Below, piece by piece: positions 55,396-64,000 of a stretch of DNA of 64,000 bases. How positions within the stretch are numbered: position 1 is the stretch's first letter; each line of letters opens with the position of its first letter. The notes beneath the pieces are model-generated. The model was not told the origin of the DNA. It was given only the letters and a program-made list of their open reading frames with translations, and did no database searches. Source of the stretch: Bombyx mori (lineage: Eukaryota > Arthropoda > Insecta > Lepidoptera > Bombycidae); the NCBI RefSeq assembly GCF_030269925.1, contig NC_085123.1, positions 8,928,001 to 8,992,000 on the forward strand, read 5' to 3'. Both the position numbers and the translations under genes were made by a program.

Positions 55396-56009
55396 AAGCG
55401 CATACTCATTTTTTAAATGCACTCATGCTCATTTCGAGTTCATTGACGCCGGAATGTTTTATCTGTCTTATTTTTTTTCAGGAAACATATATTTTTTTAA
55501 ATTCTATTTTGTTCACATTATGATTCATTCTTCTTAAGATACTATATAATATTTTTTCACTAAAATATGTACTACATAGTTCTGTTTCATTTGTGAGTAG
55601 AAAATTCTTAAAATGGGAATCGATTTAGTGTCAGGAATACCTACCCTGGCGACCACTACTGATCAGTAGATCTATGTACAAATACATAGTCAATTAGTAA
55701 TGAGAAACAACAAAAGCAAATCATACTTATTGGAATACCTTCATAATTACTTGATCGCCATTGTTTTAAAACAACTAAGGAATTTTGTAATTACCTTAGA
55801 ATGTAAAAAAAAAATGGCTTGCACCGTTTAACTGCGCATATTTTTTGTAAGTAAGCAGTTTAGATATTATGATGTCAATTATATGCGTTTCATTGTATGC
55901 GATGTCAATCATATGCATTTATATGCGAAATGCAAATTGTAGAACCAAAAACGGATAAAGTAAAAGATACACCATAAACATAAATAGATACTACAGTCAC
56001 TTCCTCTGA

Positions 56010-56200
56010 CACGCACCCATAGACACAGCCCACTGAGTTTCTTGCCGGATCTTCTCAGTGTATCGCGATTCCGATCCGGTGCTAGATTCTGTGAAGCACT
56101 GCTCTTGCTAAGGCTAGTGTTAGTAATGTCCTCAGAGCCCCGTGAGCTCACCTATTCGCTCGGTTACGCTGGCACAGCCTCTAGAGGCAACCAGCATAGA
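56010..56200 (+). mobile_element. Jockey/BMC1-like LINE tail
   Basis: CACAGCCCACTGAGTTTCTT ... GATCCGGTGCTAGATTCTGT ... CGTGAGCTCACCTATTCGCT. An AGGATAGAAAG-type simple repeat follows at 56200-56245. Confidence 0.65.
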
Positions 56201-56416
56201 CAGGATAGAAAGATAGGATAGAAGGATAGAAAGAGATAGAAATACACGTTGCTATACGGATATATGGAGATATAACCCAATGAGGACTGACGTCAGACAG
56301 GCAACTGGTCGTATAACTCATATCAAATTCCTATGCAGCTTGATAAAAGGGTAGGCAGCGCCGACCCTTTAATGTGGGATAAAGACAAGAATGACAAGAA
56401 GGAGAACAAGAATGCT

Positions 56417-56560
56417 TGTCTATACTAATATTATAAAGAGGAAAGATTTGTTTGTTTGTATTGAATAGGCTCCGAAACTACAGAACCAATTTGAACAATT
56501 CTTTCACTGTTTAGAAGTTACACTATTCCCGAGTGACATAGGCTATAATCTTTTTTGAAA
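56417..56560 (+). mobile_element. Helitron 5' end
   Basis: TCTATACTAATATTATAAAG and AGGAAAGATTTGTTTGTTTG equal the 5' end of 44592-44805. The matching 3' end is not found nearby; the element may extend to about 56860 or be truncated. Confidence 0.55.
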
Positions 56561-57012
56561 AAAATTAGGGATCCTTACTAAAACTCCAATAATGTAACCC
56601 AAGGTATAAAAAAATTACCTAAAATATTCTTTACATCGCCTGCCCTGCGAAAACTATTGATGATAGAATAAAATAATGTACTACGACTTTGTAGAACACC
56701 TTATTGTTTACAAAAAGTGTTGCGACAGCATAGTCTAAATATTGTAGTTATGCCGCAATAAGTGTTCTTTTATTTAAAAAAAGAAAACAACGTCAAATAT
56801 CGTTGAAATTTTTGTGCCGAGTGGAGCCGGTGTGGGCCGCTTGTACATAATATATTTAAATTTTTTTTGGCTGTGTTAAGCGAATAGTCCCCGGTTCGAA
56901 ATGCGGCAAATACGTTTTCAAGTACAAATTTTATATAATTAAAAAACTACTTTTAAAGTTAGCATTCGGTTATCTAACCTCACTAACATAATACATTAAC
57001 GTAATACCTCAT

Positions 57013-57221
57013 TTACTGGTGGTAGGACCTCTTGTGAGTCCGCACGGGAAGCAGTAATGCGTTTCGGTTTGAAGGGTGGGGTGGCCATTGTAACTATACT
57101 GAGACCTTAGAACTTATATCTCAAGGTGGGTGGCGCATTTACGTTGTAGATGTCTATGGGCTCTAGTAACCACTTAACACCAGGTGGCCTTGAGCTCGCC
57201 CACCCATCTAAGCAATAAAAA
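57013..57221 (+). repeat. Bm1 SINE, internally deleted
   Basis: TACTGGTGGTAGGACCTC to CATCTAAGCAATAAAAAAA; the ACCACCCTGCCTATTTCTGC segment is missing. Confidence 0.85.
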
Positions 57222-57478
57222 AATATATTCAATATTTAACGAATAGCACTTAAGTCCTACACGACCACGAAAACCGTAAAGTATTCTGAAAAATCGGTAA
57301 AATAAACTGATAAATGAAATACGTGAGATTAAACCGTAAACATAATTTAATTATGTATACGGCTCGCAAAAATCTCAGAAAATTCTATACCTATTTTTTG
57401 TTTGTTTTTTATAGCTATTAGAGAGTTACATGTGTTCACGAGAACTCATCGTCGGCAAGCGCTTAATGTTGTTTATTT

Positions 57479-57725
57479 AACGGCCGTCTGGTGTAGTGGT
57501 AAGTGACATGGTCACTACATAAGGGGGTCACGGGTTCGAATCCCGCCAACGGTATATATGATAAATATAAATGTCTTTTCCAGGGTTATGGATGTATATC
57601 AAATATATGTATGTGTATAATAAAAATCTTACATTTATTTCCGTTATCTGGTACCTGTAACACACGTTCTTTACGAACTTATCACGGGACCAGTTAACGT
57701 GGCGTGATCGTTAGTAAATATTTAT
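57479..57725 (+). repeat. tRNA-headed SINE with TTTA tail, copy 2
   Basis: GGCCGTCTGGTGTAGTGGTA (A box) and CACGGGTTCGAATCCCGCC (B box, T-arm pairing intact), shared body, then TATTTATTTATTTATT. It forms an inverted pair with 53284-53506 about 4 kb away. Confidence 0.7.
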
Positions 57726-58534
57726 TTATTTATTATTTATTTATTGTCTATGACGTGACTTAAACTAAGGTTGCGTTCGAGGTATTTATTTGTACGCCAA
57801 ACAGAAAATTAAATGAAGGCAGATTGAAACGAGTTTCCCCAACCTCTAGCTAGCTGCTTCATAATTCTAAAACATTAGTTCCCTAGCCTTCAGAAGTGCG
57901 TGCGACCCCGCGGAGCACTCAGTCTCACACGTTACGAGCGCTTATAATTTCGAAACACTCCCAACATTCATCAACGAGCGAAAGACTCACTTGAACTGTG
58001 ACTTCGTGAATGTTTTTGCAGTTTTCGTAGTCAACGTTCGCTCCTTTACGTTTTATGTTGCGCAGTGGAATTAACTTACAGTATGTACAGAGCGTTTTGA
58101 ATGACTCTCAATAAACGTTTAAAAATATCGTAGAAATTAATGTAAATTCAGGCCCGGGAGGAGGGCACCCCTTAGCATCCAGTCATACCCGATATTCCGC
58201 AAAAGAGGGCCGAGCACCGAGCACTGTGGAACATCGTGCACGACCGGGAATCGGTGCACGATCCCACCATGTCCGGTACACGTGACCTGTGGTGATGGTG
58301 TGTTGTGATTGTAATTTCTATAGCTCCGGGTATCTACCGAATATCACATGGGTCGTGAACTAATCCGATCGTATATACTATAGGCCAATCGAATTTTGTT
58401 TTCTAAAATGATGACTATAGTAAAAACATAATTTAAAAAATTCTAGAATTGTTTATTGAAATTTTTGAAATTTAGTAGATCGAAAGGAGCGTCACAATTT
58501 TGAGCAGCTGATGGTGACAGGCAAGATAGGAGGC

Positions 58535-58720
58535 AAATGTCCCAGAGGGCGTAGTCTCACGAGATGATCGGACCAAATTTGGTCTTGTCTGGACATCAAG
58601 CTCCACGAGGCCAAGGATCGCAGCAGATGGAGAACAATCGTACAAGAGAGATTGATGCAGAGGCGGAGTCTCGACCCTCAGTAATGAGGATAACGACGCA
58701 AGGAGGAGAAGGAGGAGGAG
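58535..58720 (+). mobile_element. RTE-like LINE ORF C-terminal scrap
   Basis: Plus-frame reading GKCPRGRSLTR, stop, SDQIWSCLDIKLHEAKDRSR, then WRTIVQERLMQ resembles the C-terminus of LINE polyproteins often misannotated as craniofacial development protein 2-like. It has an in-frame stop. Not functional. Confidence 0.5.
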
Positions 58721-58995
58721 TAGATCGAAGGTCGTAATATTTTAAAAGTAGGTATATTCGCATTTCGAATTGGGCTTTTGCTGCTAAATTGATGAGCTAT
58801 GTATTATAATTTTTACTAGTAAACTATAAAATCATTTTATATTACAAAAAGGAAATTGAATACTGCAATATTTTTCAACTGAAGCAGTTAACAATGATGC
58901 TTTGAAATGCACCGGGTCTTTCAGGTGAGGACGTGAAAACTATGCGAGCGAAACGCTTCAAAAAGTGTAGATAATTAAACGCTAAAATGGCTGCC

Positions 58996-60395
58996 CTTTT
59001 TTTTTTTTTTTTTTTTTTTCTCAGGAGGAAATCGCCGGACTTCCGCCCTCCACTGGGGATGGAGGGCGGGGCATGTCAGAGTCGAACTGACTAAAACCTC
59101 CTGTCGCTCAACAACCAACGTCCAAACCTCGCATGAGACAGAACTCATGAAGAGGCAGAGGGGGGAAAGTGAAGCGTTTAGTGCGGAGCACATCTCTCCC
59201 ATCACCCTCCCCCTCGGGACGCCGGACCGGCGGTCGTCGGCGCCACGACCACCAGCCCTCTCGGTCGGCAGGCTATCCGAAGCCCGCCTAGATGGCGCCG
59301 GTTAGAGTGAGCTATCCTATGGAATACCCCGCTGGACCAGAACCAGCGTGAGTCGAGGATAGCCGGCCTTCCATCACCCGGATGCTCTTGCGTAAAACGC
59401 GTGCAGAGCAGCTTGCACGTCGTCTTCTTAGGCCCCCCTCGCCGGTCCCCAGACCGACATGTGAGGGGGACCCGAAACACTTAGAGGGCCAGGGCTTGGG
59501 CGAGATCCGCCTCCCTGGCCCCCGCTCGACGGCGGCGGGATTGTGCGTCTCTCACGCGCCCCGCCGCCTCCTTCTGCGAGATGGTGCACTCGCAGAAGTT
59601 GAGCATCGCCTTCCACGACTCGTCGTCGCCGAGCATCGATGCCACGACACTCGGCAACGACAAGTCGTTTCCTATTTTTGCGACGAGGACACGGCGCCAC
59701 CCCTCCCATGCGGGGCAGGCAACGAGCGTGTGCTCCGCCGTGTCCAAGTCGCAACCACAATGGTGGCACTCTGCCGTCGGCTCGGCTCCGATCCGGTGCA
59801 GGAACTCACCGAAGCAACCATGCCCAGTGAGCACCTGCGTGAGCCGGAAAGTGAGGCGTCCTCTGTCACGATTCACCCAATCCACAAGGACCGGGCGAAT
59901 CGCCTCGACGGTCCTACGACCGGCCGAAGGATCAGCCAGCCGTCTGGACCATGACTCCAGCACGGACCGCCGAGATTGGGCCCTCCGCGCTCTGACCACA
60001 CAGGGGCTGGGACGCGCCACGCCCCGGGCACGAAGGTCAGCCCGCCACTGATAGTCAGCAGCGAGCGCCTCCGCTTCCAGAATCCAAGGCGGCGTCCCAG
60101 CCAATACACACGCCGCCTCAAAGGAGATGGTGCGATAACCACGGATGACCCTGACCGCGATGGTGCGTTGCGGCCGTTGCAGCAGCTTCGCCACCCCCGC
60201 GGCCAGGGACTGGCCCCACACAGGTGCCCCGTATAGGGCCATTGATCGCACCACCCCCGTATAGAGACGGCGCGTCACCTGGTCAGGCCCCCCGACGTTG
60301 GGCAGAAGCCGGCTTAACGCGCCGGCCACCCCCAACAAACGAGGGACCAGGTTCTGAAAGTGAGCACGGAAGGAAATGGCTGCCCTTAGCGAAGA
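58996..60395 (-). mobile_element. R1-type LINE, 5'-truncated, longest copy
   Basis: A T run of over 20 bases at 58998-59020 is the minus-strand poly-A. The minus frame 59481-60455 is open (324 codons, the first 20 or so from flank). It encodes LYTGVVRSMALYGAPVWG (RT thumb region), DWVNRDRGRLTFRLTQVLTG and a C-x2-C-x4-H-x4-C knuckle (CHHCGCDLDTAEHTLVAC). R1-clade assignment rests on the LYGAPVW signature and this knuckle. The RT catalytic motifs are lost. Confidence 0.78.
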
Positions 60396-60784
60396 CTGAA
60401 AGAAACGAAATTTAAACCATAGTTTGAGCATACTCAACATTTGAAAAATATGCATTACCTAAAATGAAAGGTTAGTTAGGTTATAATTACAGATATTTTC
60501 GTAAAACTAATTCATAAACATGACCTAGGTTATTTTTACTTCTGAGGTAATTATTGTGCATTTGGGTATGTATGTAGTCTTTTTCCGATACTTATACAAA
60601 TACATAGTTTAACAAGATTTTAACTTATTTTATCGTCTTTACTTGAGGAGTTAAAGACTTTAATTAATTACTTAGGGTATTAATATCAAAAACCGCGCAA
60701 ACTTGTTGTTTGATATCTTATACCTGCATATGTACATACATGCATTCATACATACATACATATTATATATTTGTATCATTTTTA

Positions 60785-60980
60785 ACTAGTAGTGTAGTAT
60801 GATCCCGCACAGGTAGGGAATATCTTGTATATTTCCCGCGGAGCAGTAATACTTATCAGTTTTAGGGATAGAAAAGCATTGATACTATTGGGGGATCCAC
60901 GTAGTGTGACAGGATGTACATATATTAATATATGTAGGTTTAGGTGTGTGGCGAGATCGTCTCTTTATCTACAGCATTAA
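60785..60980 (+). repeat. Highly diverged Bm1-like sequence
   Basis: GTATGATCCCGCACAGGTAG, CGCGGAGCAGTAATACTTAT and TAGGTGTGTGGCGAGATCGT retain Bm1 order. Confidence 0.4.
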
Positions 60981-61414
60981 AAAAGAGAACATTAGCATGA
61001 GTTCGTTGAATGTAGAACGTTTACCTATTTTCTGAATGCTCTCATTTAAATTTAACCGCTCATTAATTTTGAATTTTACAAATTGAATCGTTAATTTGTA
61101 GATTCATTCGAATCGTAAATATTACGCTCGCTTACACGTAAATATGTATTGTGCAAGTTCATTAACAGTTATTTGATACTGTTATTTAACTTTACCGCAT
61201 TCCAGTTCGTTTACAAAATAAATATAAATTATCCAAATTGAACCGGAGAGCTGTTGTAGTCTGTTGTAGGAATTGCTTGAGATGATTCCATCATCTCGTT
61301 TTTACCATCGCACTGGCCGCCACCTGAGTAGAGTTCATCCATACTGCGTATGAAGCGTACTGAGGCCACTGAGTGCATCCACAGTGCGTTTCCAGAGATA
61401 TTTTTTGCTACGTA

Positions 61415-61600
61415 CCATCTGGCTTTGGAATGAGCTCCCCTCCACGGTGTTTCCGAAGCGCTATAACATATCCTTCTTGAAACGAGACTTGTGGAGAGTA
61501 CTTAACGATAGGCAGCGGCTTGGCTTTGCCCCTTGCATTGCCGAAGTCCATGGGTGACGGTAACCACTCACCATCAGGTGGGCCGTATGCCTTTCTTTTT
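61415..61600 (-). repeat. LINE-derived repeat fragment (CCACCTGATGGT family)
   Basis: The minus strand reads GGCCCACCTGATGGTGAGTG ... GACTTCGGCAATGCAAGGGG ... GGAGGGGAGCTCATTCCAAA, the best-preserved copy of this family here. Confidence 0.6.
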
Positions 61601-61607
61601 CTCAATC

Positions 61608-61800
61608 GTGTCACTATTGACAGAGTGGTCGTGATCGTCATGTAGTGTTGGAAGGGGCAGACTTGATGCTTCTCACGATGTCCCGCCATCTCTCCCTGCT
61701 CGAGGCCATTCTACTGCACTCATTTAGGGGACCTCCCACTGCAGTTTTAATTTGGTCGGTCCACCGCATTGGCGACCTCCCGCGCGGTCTTGTACCATAA
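61608..61800 (-). mobile_element. LINE ORF C-terminal scrap
   Basis: The minus frame reads RPRGRSPMRWTDQIKTAVGG then a WRDI-like end, the closing motif of RTE-type LINE polyproteins. Adjacent to the fragment at 61415-61600. Confidence 0.5.
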
Positions 61801-63084
61801 ACCCTTCCCTGTACATTTTCAGCCCAAGATATTAGTAAATATATATTTTTATATAGGTTCCCGTGTTATGCTCTTCATAATTAATCGCAATAGTGCGTCT
61901 AGCCTAAAAGAAGGCTGTTCGAATAAAACTGAGTTAGCCATAAACTGGTCAGAGTTGCGAATAATCGAGCCATTATGAAATTATTTCGTATCCATTATCT
62001 TAGCATTAAATGGCTTCACTTGTTCTCGGTTGTTCCCATGAGGTCGTATTGACTAGTGACTACAATTATTTCCTCTTTCATTTGTTTAAGCATTCACCAC
62101 TGTCGACAATGTCGCAAGTTTGTTGTTAAGATGGTGCAATGTTGTTTTATTATCGTCCTCAACTCGTCCGAAGCGAACATCGGTAGAAAGTATTGGACTC
62201 GCCTATTGCCACTTCCGCCTCGTATTCCAAGAAGGAAACGTCATTGTCATTAGTCAAACAAGCTCATTGCGGTAATTAACTTTTGTACAAGACAACTGAT
62301 AGAGGGGCTCACGGTCTACATGGAATTAAGTGAATGTCACTACCCAATTTGAAACAAAAGGTTGAAGTGTCAATTGTATTGTCATCATGGCTATCCAACC
62401 ATTAATATGGAACGCATGACTTCTTCGAGCCACAAATAAGCAGGATCCTGGTACATACCCATCCGATTAAGAATACGCCCGACCACAATTTCGGTATATT
62501 CACCACATCAAGCAAAATTATTCTAGTTGTGCCAGCCCTAATTTGTTGGGGTGAAATTAATTCACCCTGTGTGTTTGCAGGCTACGATATTTGTAAATCT
62601 TTAATAATAAATGTTCACTTTGCAAGGGCGGCTGTGGAGATATTGCGTTATCTATGTTTTACAGTAAAGCATTAATGTTTGCTTGCAGTTCACAGGAATC
62701 TTGCTAAAGTTTTCATATTATGTATAGGGGTTGGCTTGTTTCATAAGTAATTACTCGAACATTCGGTAACGGTAACCTATAATTTAATTAGTTTAGAATT
62801 ACTGTTTAGTTAAGATTCCAAATAAAATAAGCATTACTGCCATTTTGCAATAACAAAGAGTCAATGTAAGTTTGCTAATTTTTATTTTTATTACACGATC
62901 ATATTCCTAGTCATTAGTTAGAAAAAAAAATACTACTACGGAATTATAGCTACATCATAGACGCCATGTATTTCTATATGTATTCTATAAAGCGGCGCGG
63001 TACTATAATTTTCTTATCGTGGTCGCCTGGAGTTACATTTCCAGCCTAGAGGACGGGATAAACGCATAGCCACCGTTGCTTTAA

Positions 63085-63380
63085 ACATGTAAAATCGGAT
63101 CCTCCTGATCCTCTCTCGACGCTTTTAGGCACCCCAAGCACCGACAGCCGTTTTTATCCAACTCTTTAAATGCGATAAAGACATGCAATCTAACCCACGG
63201 GCACAACCCACTGCCTTTGTCGCCGGATCTTCTCAGTGGATTCGCGATTCAGCCACTGCTCTTGCTAGGGCTAGTGTTAGCAATTTCTCTTGGCTGAGCT
63301 CGCTTACCAAGCCGTGCGTAGCTGGAATAGCCCCTCAAGGTTACCAGCGATTAGCCAGGAAATACCTACGTCTTACCTAC
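63085..63380 (+). mobile_element. Jockey/BMC1-like LINE tail
   Basis: ATCGGATCCTCCTGATCCTC, GGCACCCCAAGCACCGAC, GCCGGATCTTCTCAGTGGAT and GGGCTAGTGTTAGCAATTTC follow the family order of 2988-3335. Confidence 0.65.
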
Positions 63381-63483
63381 TGTCGCTTTATATCGATGAA
63401 AAAAACATTTAATTTAAATTGTATTTTACGAAAGTATCATACCATTTTACTGCTTTAAATAACTAATGACAAAGAGGCGTTTT

Positions 63484-63892
63484 GTGGAACGAAGTTCCTT
63501 ATGGGACGATGCGGAGGGGTACCCTAACCGGGAAAAACGCCCGTAACGTAAGATTTTTGTTATTTATGTATAGTCTTCGTATGATGGCTATACAGTGTCT
63601 AATGTATAGTCTACGTGATGACGGTTATTATTATTATGATTCATATAAATAGCTGTTTATTTGTATATTATTATTATTGTGTATTTTTTATAAATCATTG
63701 TGAATAAAATAAAGTTGATAACTTTGTAAAGTAGTTTTATTTTTATCAATAAAAAAATCATAATACAAAATGTATACCCGAATAATTATTTTCTTTATAC
63801 CTCGAATAGAACTTCAAATTAATATTTTTATAGTAAGGAACCCTATAAAGGAAGTTCCTATTCGGTGTCCCACGACACCACACATATTTTTT
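63484..63892 (+). repeat. 0.41-kb repeat with terminal hairpins, copy 2
   Basis: Collinear with 52150-52556 from GGAACGAAGTTCCTTATGGG to TCCCACGACACCACACAT, with only small substitutions and indels. The flanks differ, which fixes the element edges to within a few bases. Confidence 0.7.
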
Positions 63893-64000
63893 TAGATGAG
63901 CAAGCGTTATGTCACAAACGATATCTCTGTCAACAAATTGCTGTTAAAGACTCCAGTGCAATTTATACGGAACCTCAATTACTGGTTGTAAAACTATGCT

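Larger units (their letters stand above)
46896..64000. other. Gene-poor, transposon-rich region
   Basis: No host exon with supporting splice context was recognised. Listed repeats cover much of it. Stretches at 49100-50000, 53600-54200, 54650-55190, 57730-58530 and 61820-63080 show nothing assignable beyond AT-rich sequence. Upstream regulatory sequence of the protease gene presumably starts at 46896. Confidence 0.55.

Noticed and set aside
57481..57550. Possible true tRNA gene
   Set aside because: The B box is good, but the head continues into a SINE body shared with 53284-53506 and no proper acceptor-stem pairing is seen.

Overview
The window is lepidopteran nuclear DNA, almost certainly silkworm (Bombyx mori or its wild relative B. 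mandarina). More than twenty copies of the Bm1 SINE, recognised by its conserved body, its tRNA-like head with A and B boxes and its A-rich tail, are the strongest evidence. Jockey-type and R1-type LINE tails, Helitrons ending in CTAG, and AT-rich introns with GT/AG borders agree with this.

Three host protein genes can be reconstructed, all on the minus strand. (1) Nup214, a cytoplasmic-side nucleoporin, covers roughly 1-29.5 kb. I resolve 25 coding exons (about 1,710 codons): an N-terminal beta-propeller, a coiled-coil centre and a long FG-repeat tail. The last coding exon or exons are not identified and may lie beyond the left edge. (2) A four-exon short-chain dehydrogenase/reductase of 306 residues lies at 31.9-36.7 kb. 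(3) A clip-domain trypsin-like serine protease lies at 40.9-46.9 kb. It has six core exons plus one phase-symmetric cassette exon placed exactly at the zymogen activation junction.

From 46.9 to 64 kb I find no convincing host gene. That stretch holds Bm1 copies, two tRNA-headed SINEs in opposite orientation, Helitrons, LINE tails, a 0.41-kb repeat present twice, and one unplaced 81-codon ORF.

Transposons dominate the introns. Intact or dated insertions include a piggyBac-like MITE with TTAA ends, a hAT-like MITE with near-identical 8-bp flanks, a 1-kb element with inverted ends, and a three-level nest (piggyBac MITE, then Bm1, then R1-like LINE). Two non-transposon signals stand out. One is a heat-shock-element cluster with a TATA box and 5' splice site on the plus strand at 388-600, antisense to Nup214. 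The other is a 70-nt near-perfect hairpin at 37020-37089.

The three host genes are functionally unrelated (nuclear transport, redox metabolism, extracellular proteolysis), and nothing suggests they work together. All exon borders were derived by eye from reading frame and GT/AG signals, without alignment.
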